A DNA stretch of 64,000 bases from Bifidobacterium saguini DSM 23967 (GCF_000741715.1 NZ_JGZN01000008.1:124001-188000), one strand, 5' to 3'. Positions 48,729 through 57,421 are shown, numbered from the stretch's first letter. Notes: generated by a model from the letters alone, not told the origin. Made by a program: numbers and translations.

Positions 48729-48768
48729 GTTTTGCCTACTTTCACCATTTCACTATTGAAACGCAGGA

Positions 48769-49548
48769 CTATTGAGCATCCGAATCTTCGCCAGATTCGT
48801 TTTCGACAAACTCATCATTATCAACGTTCGAGGATGAGCGAGGCGTAATATCCGGACGTTGAAGGTACCGCTTCTCCCCCGGCAGATATACATGAGTGCG
48901 TGGCACAGCACCCGGCATCGTTACATTGAACGCTACCGAAAGCACACGAATCAGTACCACCACCACGACGATCAGAATATCCAATACCATTTCCGAGCGC
49001 ATATCGAATAAGCCGTGCTCTGAGCCGCGCCACGCCAGCACGGTCAATATGCAGCCGACAAATGAGGGAATGGCATACAGGTGCCTGTCGCGAATAATCA
49101 TCGGCACATCACCGAGGAATATATCGCGAATCAAACCACCAGCAAGCGCGGTGAACATGCCAAGGAATATAGCAGTCATTCCGGAAGTGCCAAAGGCCAA
49201 GGCTTTAGCGGTGCCGTTAACGGCGAACAGGCCGAGACCCAAAGCGTCAACGACAATCATCGTCCATTTCAATTGTCTAATTTCGGGATGAGCCACTACC
49301 GCAATCGCACCGGAGAACAATGTGGTAAGCACGAATCCTTTATCCGTGATGCCCACCGGCGGCAAGTCTCCCAGCATCACATCACGAAACAGACCGCCGC
49401 CAAGTGCGGTAAGCCAACCGCACAGCATGATGGAGAAAATATCATAGCCTTTTTGAATTGCGGCCAAGCCACCGGAAAGCCCCCAACACAGGATGGCGAG
49501 ATATTCGATGCCCAAGAACACCGCATTGCTCTCCAACGCCACCTGCAT
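48769..49548 (-). CDS. TRIC/UPF0126 family cation channel-like membrane protein
   Basis: 259 residues with seven predicted spans in two repeated halves, each with the motif GG(L/F)(F/I)RD: LTALGGGLFRDVMLGDLPP near 46 and TALAGGLIRDIFLGDVPM near 130. This duplicated glycine-rich motif defines the prokaryotic TRIC (YicG-type) channels. An acidic, disordered C-terminal tail of about 40 residues is added. It may balance potassium or other monovalent cations; substrate evidence is absent here. Confidence 0.9.
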   Translation of the reverse strand: MQVALESNAVFLGIEYLAILCWGLSGGLAAIQKGYDIFSIMLCGWLTALGGGLFRDVMLGDLPPVGITDKGFVLTTLFSGAIAVVAHPEIRQLKWTMIVVDALGLGLFAVNGTAKALAFGTSGMTAIFLGMFTALAGGLIRDIFLGDVPMIIRDRHLYAIPSFVGCILTVLAWRGSEHGLFDMRSEMVLDILIVVVVVLIRVLSVAFNVTMPGAVPRTHVYLPGEKRYLQRPDITPRSSSNVDNDEFVENESGEDSDAQ

Positions 49549-49589
49549 GAATACCGTTCCCCTTCCTAGTGCATGATCGCTTTATGAGC

Positions 49590-49633
49590 TTACACAAAAA
49601 TGATGCCCTATGGCATCGCCATAGGGCATCATT
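49590..49633 (-). terminator. Intrinsic terminator of ilvE
   Basis: Perfect 16-bp stem AATGATGCCCTATGGC/GCCATAGGGCATCATT with an ATC/GAT loop (49599-49633), followed on the minus strand by TTTTTGTGTA. Confidence 0.93.
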
Positions 49634-49663
49634 ACAGGACATTAATTAGACACGCCGTCTAAT

Positions 49664-50791
49664 TCAGCACACCTTCCACATCCAGTTGTGCGGATCTTCA
49701 ATCTCACCGAGCTGAATGCCGAGCAGCTTGTTGCGCAGTGCAACGGTCAGCTCGCCAGAACCACCGTCTGCAACGGTGACATCGAACTTCTCGGACTTGA
49801 AGCGACCAATCGGGGTGATGATGGCGGCGGTACCGCAAGCGAACACCTCAGTGACCTCACCGGACTTGATGTCTTCGAGCAGCTGATCGATAGCAATCAT
49901 GGTCTCGACCACATCACGGCCCTCATCCTGCAGCAGCTGAATCAGGGAACGACGGGTGACACCCGGCAGAATGTTGCCAGTCAGGGACGGGGTCTCAACG
50001 TGGCCATCCTTGTGGACAACCATCATGTTCATGCCGCCGAGCTCCTCGAGGTAGGTCTTGGTGGCGGCATCCACGAAGCAGACCTGCTGGCAGCCGTTGG
50101 CGATACCGGTGTATTCGCCGAGCAGGGATGCGGCGTAGTTGCCACCGCACTTGGCGAAACCAGTGCCGCCAGGGCCAGTGCGGAACCACTTGTCTTCCAC
50201 CCAGATACTCACCGGCTTCACGCCGCCCGGGAAGTACGGGCCGGAAGGAGAAGCAATCACGCAGTAGTCGACTTCCTGAGGTGCACGCACACCAAGGAAC
50301 GGCTCGGAAGCGAACATGAACGGACGCATGTACAGCGTGTACTCGCGACGGGACGGAACCCAAGCGGCATCGCGCTTGACCAGCGCGGCCACAGAGCCGA
50401 GGAAGTCATCAATCGGCAGCTCAGGCAGGTACAGACGCTTGGCGGAGTTCTGGAAACGCTCGGCGTTGGCATCCGGGCGGAACAGCCAAGTGGAACCATC
50501 GGCGTGACGGTATGCCTTCAGACCTTCGAAGCACTCCTGTGCGTAGTGAAGCACGGAAGCACCCGGATCCATCTTCAGCGGAGCGTACGGCTCAACGCGG
50601 CGATCGGACCAACCTTCACCCTTGGTCCAGGTCATGTGGGTCATGTTATCGGAGAACACCTGGCCGAAAGCCGGCTTGTCGATGAGGGATTGACGCTTCT
50701 CATCGGATGCGGGGTTGTCGTTCGGCAGTACGGTGAACGGTTCGGTGAGCTTATCAAGCGCTGCCGGATCGTGGTGCGTGTTTTCAGTCAT
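49664..50791 (-). CDS. ilvE: Branched-chain amino acid aminotransferase
   Basis: 375 residues of class IV PLP aminotransferases, long (type II) form. VLHYAQECFEGLKAYRHADGSTWLFRPDANAERFQNSAKRL (near 80-120) and VKPVSIWVEDKWFRTGPGGTGFAKCGGNYAASLL contain the conserved substrate Arg/Tyr loop and the PLP Lys. EVFACGTAAIITPIGRF near 310 is the phosphate-binding loop. It makes Leu, Ile and Val from their keto acids. The minus-strand leader holds two hairpins (50815-50830 and 50851-50865), which could attenuate expression; no leader peptide with clustered Leu/Ile/Val codons was found. Confidence 0.97.
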   Translation of the reverse strand: MTENTHHDPAALDKLTEPFTVLPNDNPASDEKRQSLIDKPAFGQVFSDNMTHMTWTKGEGWSDRRVEPYAPLKMDPGASVLHYAQECFEGLKAYRHADGSTWLFRPDANAERFQNSAKRLYLPELPIDDFLGSVAALVKRDAAWVPSRREYTLYMRPFMFASEPFLGVRAPQEVDYCVIASPSGPYFPGGVKPVSIWVEDKWFRTGPGGTGFAKCGGNYAASLLGEYTGIANGCQQVCFVDAATKTYLEELGGMNMMVVHKDGHVETPSLTGNILPGVTRRSLIQLLQDEGRDVVETMIAIDQLLEDIKSGEVTEVFACGTAAIITPIGRFKSEKFDVTVADGGSGELTVALRNKLLGIQLGEIEDPHNWMWKVC

Positions 50792-50920
50792 TAGTCGTTA
50801 CTTCTTCTTGACTTGGCGGTGTGGACCGCCGTGATAGTGGTTGGTTATGCGCTTGTGGCGCAAGCTCTGTGGATACTTTCGCACACACACGCATAACGAG
50901 TGTAAGAGTTTTCACATGGT

Positions 50921-50964
50921 GAAAATGAAGAACCCGCATTCTAGATTTCTCTAGACGCGGGTTC
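50921..50964 (-). terminator. Probable terminator of rplY
   Basis: GAACCCGC (50930-50937) pairs with GCGGGTTC (50957-50964), extended by TCTAGA/TCTAGA with a bulge. The minus strand continues TTCATTTTC. Confidence 0.7.
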
Positions 50965-51016
50965 GACGATTTTGTTATGAGTTCGTCTGTGCGCTATCGC
51001 GTTTCAGACGTACGAC

Positions 51017-51640
51017 TCACTTAGCGTCGGCAGCCGGAGCAGCGTCGGCGTCGGCAGCCGGAGCGGCAGCTTCCGGAGCAGCGGTGGACTCGGTAGCGTC
51101 TTCCGGAACCTCAACGGTGACCACGGACTCTTCCGGATCCTCAACGTCGAGCTCAACACCCTCAGGCAGCACGACGTCCTTAGCGAACACCTTGGTGCCG
51201 TCGGTCAGGCCCTCAACGCTCACAACGATCTTCTCAGGCAGGTTGGCAACGTCAGCGCGAACCTTGAGCTCCTGAATGTCGACGAATGCCACGGCAGCGC
51301 CCTTCGGCGTGCCTTCAACGAAGACCGGCACCTCAACGTCGATCTTCTCGCCGGCCTTGACCTCGAGGAAGTCGATGTGCTCGATGATGCGCTTGACCGG
51401 GTTCTTCTGCACGTCCTTGACGACGGCCATCTTGGTCTCGCCGCCGAAAGCGATGCTGAACAGAGCGTTGGTGTGACGCAGAGCCAGGGTGGTCTCACGC
51501 ATCGGCAGAGTCACGAAAGCCGGATCTTCACCGCCAGCGTAGATGGTTGCCGGGATCTTCTTGGCAACGCGCAGACGGCGAGCAACGCCCTTGCCGAACT
51601 CAGTACGGGTTTCACCCTCGAGCTTAATGGTGGTAGCCAT
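51017..51640 (-). CDS. rplY: 50S ribosomal protein L25 (Ctc/TL5 type)
   Basis: 207 residues: an N-terminal 5S rRNA-binding L25 domain (KLEGETRTEFGKGVARRLRVAKKIPATIYAGGEDP), a beta-rich TL5/Ctc C-terminal domain (PEKIVVSVEGLTDGTKVFAKDVVLPEGVEL), and an Ala/Pro/Asp-rich acidic tail of about 30 residues. It is the long Ctc form, common in actinobacteria. AAGGAGTA lies close to the ATG. It is monocistronic, with its own terminator. Confidence 0.95.
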   Translation of the reverse strand: MATTIKLEGETRTEFGKGVARRLRVAKKIPATIYAGGEDPAFVTLPMRETTLALRHTNALFSIAFGGETKMAVVKDVQKNPVKRIIEHIDFLEVKAGEKIDVEVPVFVEGTPKGAAVAFVDIQELKVRADVANLPEKIVVSVEGLTDGTKVFAKDVVLPEGVELDVEDPEESVVTVEVPEDATESTAAPEAAAPAADADAAPAADAK

Positions 51641-51787
51641 AATGGATACTCCTTGTTTTTTTGGTGTTACTTATCGTTTTGTCTGTTTGACGCCACGACG
51701 CGCCGCAGACCAGCACCCAAGGAGGTGAAATCTCACGCCGAGTCGATAACGGAAAATGCGGGCTCTCTCGAGACTGTATCTTCCCTC

Positions 51788-51899
51788 GCCAAAGCAACAC
51801 GCTTTGGCTCGACCGCGTCGCGTGGTAAACCACGCTCCCTTCGCCTACAAACAGTCCACCGGACTGTTCGCTTCACGGCTCAGCCATGCCAAAGCAACA
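51788..51899. repeat. Dispersed element E1: 51-bp core flanked by copies of local sequence
   Basis: The core 51834-51884 is, inverted, 45 of 51 bases identical to 57298-57348. It contains the palindrome ACAGTCCACCGGACTGT. The outer ends are direct copies GCCAAAGCAACA at 51788-51799 and 51888-51899, and GCTTTGGC at 51801-51808 is an inverted copy of the same sequence. This and the pntB terminator are all that I see in the 354-bp gap 51641-51994, besides the rplY promoter region. Confidence 0.8.
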
Positions 51900-51940
51900 G
51901 CAATCAAGTATACACAAGACCATGACTTTCATTTGCATAC

Positions 51941-51972
51941 AAAAAAGGAGCCTCAATCGAAATTGAGACTCC
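51941..51972 (-). terminator. Intrinsic terminator of the pnt operon
   Basis: On the minus strand GGAGTCTCAAT pairs with ATTGAGGCTCC (one wobble) around TTCG, followed by six Ts; it starts 23 bases past the pntB stop. Confidence 0.93.
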
Positions 51973-51994
51973 CAGTAACTACTCGATTACTCCA

Positions 51995-53419
51995 TTACGC
52001 GAGCAATTCCTTGACAGCGGCGATGACGGCTTGCAAACTCTTCTTCGCATCACCGAACAACATCTGCGTGTTGTCCTCGAAGTAGAGCTCGTTCTGAATG
52101 CCGGCGTAGCCCATGCCACGGCCACGTTTCATGACCACTACGTTCTGAGCCTTGTCGACATCGAGAATCGGCATGCCGGAGACCGGAGTGCCAGGGCGGC
52201 GGGCGGCAGGGTTGGTCACATCGTTAGCGCCAACGACCAGAGCCACGTTGGCTTGCGGGAACTGCGGATTGATCTCATCGAGGTCGACGAGTTCCTCATA
52301 AGGCACGTTGGCTTCAGCCAAGAGCACGTTCATGTGACCTGGCATACGGCCTGCCACCGGATGAATAGCGTAGGAAACCTCAACGCCGTGGCTCTTGAGC
52401 AGCTCGCCAAGGTCAGCCAGTTCGCGCTGAGCCTGAGCCTGAGCCAGACCGAAGCCGGGCACGAAGATGACCTTCTCGGCATAGACGAGCTGGACAGCCA
52501 GATCGTCAGGCGTGGTTTCCTTCATTGTGCCTTCCGGACCGTCACCGGCTGCAGCGGCACCGGAACCGCCACCGAAGCCACCGGCGAGCACGGAAATCAG
52601 CGGACGGTTCATGGCCTGGGCCATGAGGATGGACAGGGTCACGCCTGCAGAACCGACCAGAGCGCCAGCCACAATCAGAGCCACGTTGTCGATGGCCAGA
52701 CCAGACATAGCCACTGCAGTACCGGTGCAAGCATTGAGTACGGAAATCACAACCGGCATGTCTGCGCCACCGATAGGAATGACGAAGACCAGACCGTAGC
52801 ACAGGGCGAACACGGTGGTCAGAATCGACCAAAGCAATCGCTGCTCAGGCTGCACGCACAGCATCACCAGAGAAGCGATGGAGAGCACTGCGAACAGAAT
52901 GTTCCACACACCCTTGCCCGGCAGCGCCAGCTTCTTGACCCACTTGATACCCTGCAGCTTGCCGGCTGCGATCAGCGAACCTGTGAAGGTTACGGAGCCG
53001 ATGAGAATGCCGAGGCCAGCGGTAATAAGCACCACGATATCCGGAGTGCCGTCCTTGGTGAGAATGTCGTTCAAGGCCACAAGTGCTGCTGCGCCACCGC
53101 CCACGGTGTTGAACACAGAAACCAGCTGCGGCATGTCCGTCATCTTGACCTTCTTGGCGGAGACCACACCGGCCACGGCACCAATCAGGATGCCGACGAC
53201 CAGCACCACCACAGCAACAATATTCACGAAGCCCTTGGCGAAGAGCACCACGAATGCCATCAGCGCGGCTACGACCATGCCGAATGCGGAAATCTGGTTG
53301 CCCTTACGCGCGGTCTTCGGGGAGTTCATGAAGTGCAGGCCGACCACGAACATGACGGCGGAGAACAGGTATACGAACCATGCAACGATGTCGATGGTTC
53401 CCACGGTTGCGGAGGTCAT
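51995..53419 (-). CDS. pntB: NAD(P) transhydrogenase subunit beta
   Basis: 474 residues. Roughly nine membrane spans form the proton channel (residues 1-270), followed by the NADP(H)-binding domain III: IFVPGFGLAQAQAQRELADLGELLKSHGVEVSYAIHPVAGRMPGHMNVLLAEANVPYEE, then VALVVGANDVTNPAARRPGTPVSGMPILDVDKAQNVVVMKRGRGMGYAGIQNELY. With PntA it couples proton flux to NADPH formation. The ATG shares a base with the stop of the preceding small subunit (TGATG). The operon ends in a strong terminator. Confidence 0.97.
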   Translation of the reverse strand: MTSATVGTIDIVAWFVYLFSAVMFVVGLHFMNSPKTARKGNQISAFGMVVAALMAFVVLFAKGFVNIVAVVVLVVGILIGAVAGVVSAKKVKMTDMPQLVSVFNTVGGGAAALVALNDILTKDGTPDIVVLITAGLGILIGSVTFTGSLIAAGKLQGIKWVKKLALPGKGVWNILFAVLSIASLVMLCVQPEQRLLWSILTTVFALCYGLVFVIPIGGADMPVVISVLNACTGTAVAMSGLAIDNVALIVAGALVGSAGVTLSILMAQAMNRPLISVLAGGFGGGSGAAAAGDGPEGTMKETTPDDLAVQLVYAEKVIFVPGFGLAQAQAQRELADLGELLKSHGVEVSYAIHPVAGRMPGHMNVLLAEANVPYEELVDLDEINPQFPQANVALVVGANDVTNPAARRPGTPVSGMPILDVDKAQNVVVMKRGRGMGYAGIQNELYFEDNTQMLFGDAKKSLQAVIAAVKELLA

Positions 53420-53724
53420 TACTTCGACTCTCCCTTCTTCTCATTCTTGTTGGACTTGAACATCTCCAGCATGCGGTCGGTGACCACATAGCCGCCAACC
53501 ACGTTCATCGTGCCGAGCACTGCAGCTAGGAAGATGAACACGTAGGCTAGCGGGCTGTTGGCTTCCGCCGCCACAATCACCACACCGACGATAACGATGC
53601 CGTGAATGGAATTGGCGCCTGACATCAGCGGAGTATGCAAGGTGGCCGGCACTTTGCCGATAACCTCGATACCGATGAGCAGTGCGAGAACAAATAAGGT
53701 GATGGATACAACGAGTGTAGGCAT
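53419..53724 (-). CDS. pntAB: NAD(P) transhydrogenase subunit alpha, membrane part
   Basis: 101 residues with three predicted spans (LVVSITLFVLALLIGIEVIGKVP, SIHGIVIVGVVIVAA, PLAYVFIFLAAVLGTMNVVGGYVVTDRML). It is the separate C-terminal membrane piece of the alpha subunit, split from pntA as in Rhodospirillum and many actinobacteria. It is located 25 bases after the pntA stop and coupled to pntB. Confidence 0.95.
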   Translation of the reverse strand: MPTLVVSITLFVLALLIGIEVIGKVPATLHTPLMSGANSIHGIVIVGVVIVAAEANSPLAYVFIFLAAVLGTMNVVGGYVVTDRMLEMFKSNKNEKKGESK

Positions 53725-53749
53725 AATCGTCTTCTTCCTTGACTCTCGA

Positions 53750-54895
53750 TTACTCGGTCTTCTCAGCCGGTGCTTCAGCTCGACCGGCGACCACCAGAGC
53801 GTTGTCCAGTTCTTCGCTCAAATCCTGGCTGAGCTTGCCGTCACGAATGAAGTGCACGAGAATATCCGCGACATTGCGAGACAGTAGGTTGGATGCGGTA
53901 GTAGCCACGCCGGAAGCCAGATACGGGGCGCCGATCAGCTTGACGCCGCCCTCGGTGACCTGCTCCCCCACTGCGGAACCTTCAACGTTGCCGCCCAGTT
54001 CGGAAGCGGCGCAGTCAACGACTACGGCACCGCGATGCAGTCCATTCACGCCGGCTGCAGTCAACAGCACCGGAGGCTTGCGGCCAGGAACCTTGGCGGT
54101 GGTGATAATGATGTCGAATCCCGCTGCCTTCTCATCAACTGCAGCCTGCTGCTGAGCCTGTTCTTCAGCGGTCAGCGCACGAGCGTAACCACCCTCGCCT
54201 TGACCTTTGGAGAAATCAAGTCCCAAATCAAGGAACTTGGCGCCAAGAGATTCGACTTCACCCTGGGAAGCCGGGCGCACATCGTAAGCGGTTACGACGG
54301 CACCGAGTCGACGCAACGTACCAATGGCCTGCAGACCGGCAATACCAGCACCCAGCACCAGAGCCTTGGCCGGGCGAATGGTGCCTGCAGCAGTGGTCAT
54401 CATCGGTAGGAATGAGCCATAGGCATCGGCTGCGGCGATGGCAGCCTTATAACCCATAACCGAGTTCTGTGAAGTCATCTCATCCATCGACTGTGCACTT
54501 GACAGCTTGCGAGGCAACTTTTCGATGCCGATGCCCACCAGTCCAGCCTGTTCGAGAGCAGTGATGTAATCGGCGTCCGTAAAGGAGCCGAGCATGCCGA
54601 TAACCCACTGTCCCGGCTTCAGCGAAGCCACGATTTCAGCAGACGGCCTGTCCACAAAACCGAGCGCATCAGCCTCGGCAAGCACTGTGGCACGGTCGGC
54701 GACCTTTGCGCCGGCCTTCTCATAATCCTCATCGGTGTATTCGGCAGCAATGCCGGCACCGGATTCAATAATGCAGGAAACTGCACTCCTCTTCAACCGG
54801 GTGACGATATCCGGCGTCAACGCAACGCGGGATTCGGTTTCGGACGTTTCGTTCACAACGCCGAATACCACGGTGGCTTCTTGGTTTTGCGCCAT
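53750..54895 (-). CDS. pntA: NAD(P) transhydrogenase subunit alpha, NAD-binding part
   Basis: 381 residues. Soluble domain I of the transhydrogenase, alanine-dehydrogenase-like: ESRVALTPDIVTRLKRSAVSCIIESGAG at the start, SSAQSMDEMTSQNSVMGYKAAIAAA, and the NAD fold AKALVLGAGIAGLQAIGTLRRLGAVVTAYDVRP near 165. Start ATG 54895 (MAQNQEATVVFGV) has AAAGGG upstream; the longer frame to 54967 has no ribosome site. It is the first gene of the operon, divergent from the acyl-CoA ligase. Twin palindromes at 54981-55017 lie in the shared promoter region. Confidence 0.96.
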   Translation of the reverse strand: MAQNQEATVVFGVVNETSETESRVALTPDIVTRLKRSAVSCIIESGAGIAAEYTDEDYEKAGAKVADRATVLAEADALGFVDRPSAEIVASLKPGQWVIGMLGSFTDADYITALEQAGLVGIGIEKLPRKLSSAQSMDEMTSQNSVMGYKAAIAAADAYGSFLPMMTTAAGTIRPAKALVLGAGIAGLQAIGTLRRLGAVVTAYDVRPASQGEVESLGAKFLDLGLDFSKGQGEGGYARALTAEEQAQQQAAVDEKAAGFDIIITTAKVPGRKPPVLLTAAGVNGLHRGAVVVDCAASELGGNVEGSAVGEQVTEGGVKLIGAPYLASGVATTASNLLSRNVADILVHFIRDGKLSQDLSEELDNALVVAGRAEAPAEKTE

Positions 54896-54980
54896 GAGAG
54901 CCCTTTCTGTTCTACTTTGAATGGAAATGGTTATCCAATGTGCAAGTGTAACCGCTATCGATACCAAGATGCAGCTTTTT

Positions 54981-55017
54981 CTTACGGATGCGTAGGTTTT
55001 TCCTACGGTTGCGTAAG
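54981..55017. promoter_or_regulatory. Twin operator-like sites, consensus YYTACG-N4-CGTARG
   Basis: CTTACGgatgCGTAGG (54981-54996) and CCTACGgttgCGTAAG (55002-55017) are each near-palindromes and mirror each other around TTTTT. Their centres are 21 bp apart, two helical turns. They sit between pntA and the acyl-CoA ligase gene. Confidence 0.62.
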
Positions 55018-55120
55018 GTGACGAGTTCGGCTCACACGATTACAATTTGAACTTTGAGAAACGTTCAGGCGCATGAAAGCGGCGACTGAACGACAGTGAA
55101 ATGTATAGCAGGAGCAAGAA

Positions 55121-57157
55121 TTGTCGGTTATCAATTCCTTCACGCAGCACACCATTGACCTCACTCGTAAAGCGTTGAGGCTTGGCTCGGATTTCGTTCA
55201 TCCGGTTCATGACGACACTCCGGATGAGCCTGATTACCTGTCCAATGCCGATGTGCCGGTTGAGTCGAACATCGAACTGCCGCATACCGACGATTGGGAT
55301 GACGGCCACCTGACCACTACCGAAATCGATGTGTTGACGGGATTGCTGACCACCTCCACGCAGGGTAACCCTGATTTGGATGAAGGCACTTCCATCTACG
55401 ATCTGTACGCCGATCGCGCCGCACGTATGGGCGATGAGCCGTTGTACACCTACAAATCCGGCAATGAGTGGAACACCGTTACCGCTAACGAGTTCCTCGC
55501 CGATGTTCGTGCCGTTGCCAAGGGTCTGCTGCACTACGGACTGAAAAAGGGCGATGGTGTGGCCTTTATGTGCCGCACCTCCTACGAATGGGATTTGACC
55601 GACGCCGCCGTCATGGCTTGCGGTGGTGTGTTGGCCACTATTTACGATACAGATTCCGCCGAACAGATTCGTAACATTGTCAACAATTCCGACGCGCGAC
55701 TGCTCATCGTCCAGACCACAGACATGCGCGATAAGGCCGATGGCGCCGTGGAGGAATGCCCCTCGCTCGAACACATCATCTGCATCGACAATGGCGGCTT
55801 GGATGAAATCAAGGCATACGGCGCTGGCGTATCCGATGCCGAACTTGATGAACGCATCGATTCCATCAAGAAGACGGACCTGTGTTCCATCGTCTACACC
55901 TCTGGATCCACCGCAGCTCCCAAGGGTGTGGAAATGACCCATGAGCATTACTGTCAGACGGCATTGAACCTGCCTGATTACATGCCTGAGTTGCTGCACG
56001 ATAAGAAGAACACGATTTTGCTCTTCCTGCCGCAGGCTCACTCTTTTGCTCGCGCCATCAATTACATTGTGGTAGCGTCCGATATCCACATCTACATTGC
56101 GCAAGGCATCAAGACGCTTATTTCCGATCTGCAGGTGGCTAAGCCTTCCATCATGATTGTGGTGCCGCGCGTGTTGGAGAAGGTCTATAACGCTGCTTCC
56201 CAGAAGGCCGGTCATGGTCCGAAGGGTGTGGTGTTCGCTTCCGCTGTAGTGGCTGCACAGAACTATATGAAGGAGATTTCCGCCAATGGCAAGGCCGGCG
56301 CGCTGACTCGTACCAAGCGTGCGGCGTTCGACCCGGTGGTCTATTCTTCGCTGCGTGAGGTGTTGGGCGGCCGCGCCAAGTGGATTGTGGCCGGCGGCGC
56401 TCCGCTGGATCCTGATCTGCTGGCCTTCTTCCGCGGTGCTGGCGTGCCGGTCTACGAGGGTTATGGTTTGACCGAAACCACTGCACCATGCGCCTTCAAC
56501 CCGCTGGGCACTCCGTTCCACGCTGGTTCCGTTGGTATCGCTTTCCCTGGCTTCTCGCTGCGTATTGCCGAAGACGGTGAAATTCAGGTTAAGGGCCGCG
56601 CCGTGTTCCCGCGTTATCACAAGAACGATGAGGCCACTGAGCTGTCCTTCACCGAAGATGGCTGGTACGCTACCGGCGATCTTGGTCGCATCGATAATGA
56701 TGGATTCCTGTACATTACCGGCCGTAAGAAGGATCTCATCATCACCGCAGGTGGTAAGAACGTCTCCCCTGGCCCGATTGAGGAAGTCATTCAGCGTTGC
56801 GAAATCGCCTCCCAGGCGCTGGTGCTCGGCGATAAGCGTCCGTTTATTTCCGCACTGATCACCCTGGATGAAGATTCGCTGCGCCCGTGGCTCGCCGCCA
56901 AGGGGCTTGACGAAAACATGTCTATGGAAGATGCCACCCAGAATGCTGCGGTTCGCGCCGAAGTGCAGAAGTGGGTCGATCAGGCTAACGAAGGCGTTTC
57001 TCGTGCTGAATCGGTGCGTAAGTTCATCATTCTGCCTGAAGAGTTCACTCAGGAGAACGGTTTGATGACCGCATCCATGAAGGTGATTCGTCCGAAGGTC
57101 ATCAAGCGTTATACCACCCTACTCAACACCCAAATGTACGTAGCCCGCAAGAAGTAA
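55121..57157 (+). CDS. Long-chain fatty acid--CoA ligase (AMP-forming)
   Basis: 678 residues of the ANL superfamily. Motifs: SIVYTSGSTAAPKGVEMTHEHY (P-loop, near 262), YEGYGLTETTAPCAFNPLGTPF (near 447), GWYATGDLGRIDNDGFLYITGRKKDLIITAGGKNVSPGPIEEVI (adenylate-binding and hinge), then the C-terminal swinging domain. The length and the N-terminal extension are typical of FadD15-like actinobacterial enzymes. It activates fatty acids for lipid synthesis. The start is TTG at 55121, with AGGAG seven bases before. It is divergent from the pnt operon. Confidence 0.95.
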   Translation: MSVINSFTQHTIDLTRKALRLGSDFVHPVHDDTPDEPDYLSNADVPVESNIELPHTDDWDDGHLTTTEIDVLTGLLTTSTQGNPDLDEGTSIYDLYADRAARMGDEPLYTYKSGNEWNTVTANEFLADVRAVAKGLLHYGLKKGDGVAFMCRTSYEWDLTDAAVMACGGVLATIYDTDSAEQIRNIVNNSDARLLIVQTTDMRDKADGAVEECPSLEHIICIDNGGLDEIKAYGAGVSDAELDERIDSIKKTDLCSIVYTSGSTAAPKGVEMTHEHYCQTALNLPDYMPELLHDKKNTILLFLPQAHSFARAINYIVVASDIHIYIAQGIKTLISDLQVAKPSIMIVVPRVLEKVYNAASQKAGHGPKGVVFASAVVAAQNYMKEISANGKAGALTRTKRAAFDPVVYSSLREVLGGRAKWIVAGGAPLDPDLLAFFRGAGVPVYEGYGLTETTAPCAFNPLGTPFHAGSVGIAFPGFSLRIAEDGEIQVKGRAVFPRYHKNDEATELSFTEDGWYATGDLGRIDNDGFLYITGRKKDLIITAGGKNVSPGPIEEVIQRCEIASQALVLGDKRPFISALITLDEDSLRPWLAAKGLDENMSMEDATQNAAVRAEVQKWVDQANEGVSRAESVRKFIILPEEFTQENGLMTASMKVIRPKVIKRYTTLLNTQMYVARKK

Positions 57158-57176
57158 TGACTGCGTATTAGCGTTG

Positions 57177-57205
57177 AAGGCTCCCTCAATGAGGGAGCCT
57201 TTATT
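57177..57205 (+). terminator. Intrinsic terminator of the acyl-CoA ligase gene
   Basis: An 11-bp perfect stem AAGGCTCCCTC/GAGGGAGCCTT with an AAT loop, then TATT. Confidence 0.8.
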
Positions 57206-57237
57206 CGTATAAAAGCATTACCGCATATATACAAAAA

Positions 57238-57258
57238 CTCCCCTCAAAGAGGGGAGCC
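57238..57258. repeat. Partial double-hairpin repeat: CTCCCCTC/GAGGGGAGCC
   Basis: A 21-bp half-unit of the R family, like the one at 46354-46374. On the minus strand it is followed by GTTTTTG, so it could terminate era transcription. Confidence 0.7.
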
Positions 57259-57269
57259 AGAGCAAACAA

Positions 57270-57421
57270 TTAGAAGCCGAGCTTCTCCAACTGCTTAGCT
57301 GAGCCGTAAAGCAGACAGTCCAGTGGACTGTCTGTAGGCGAAGTGAGCAGCCGCGATAGCGAGCTGCGAGGCGATCCTAAGCAGTTGGCTAGAAGCCAAG
57401 CTTCTCCAACTGCTTAGGATC
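57270..57421. repeat. Dispersed element E2 with duplicated era 3' end
   Basis: The core 57298-57348 matches E1. To its left, 57270-57297 is a copy of the last codons of era (KQLEKLGF-stop, with CTC for CTT and TAA for TAG). To its right are the inverted copy GATCCTAAGCAGTTGG (57373-57388) and the true era end (57389-57421), giving a 16-bp perfect stem around the stop codon. The layout is direct copy, core, inverted copy, direct copy, as in E1. Confidence 0.88.

Noticed and set aside
50792..50900. A T-box riboswitch or leader peptide before ilvE
   Set aside because: Two small hairpins are present, but no T-box motif, specifier loop or Leu/Ile/Val-rich leader frame could be recognised.
52031..53491. 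A 486-residue plus-strand frame opposite pntB
   Set aside because: It is a His/Asp-rich antisense shadow that extends across two real pnt genes.
55040..56620. A 526-residue minus-strand frame opposite the acyl-CoA ligase
   Set aside because: It is antisense to a clear ANL-family gene, has no recognisable domain, and its composition follows the codon bias of the opposite strand.
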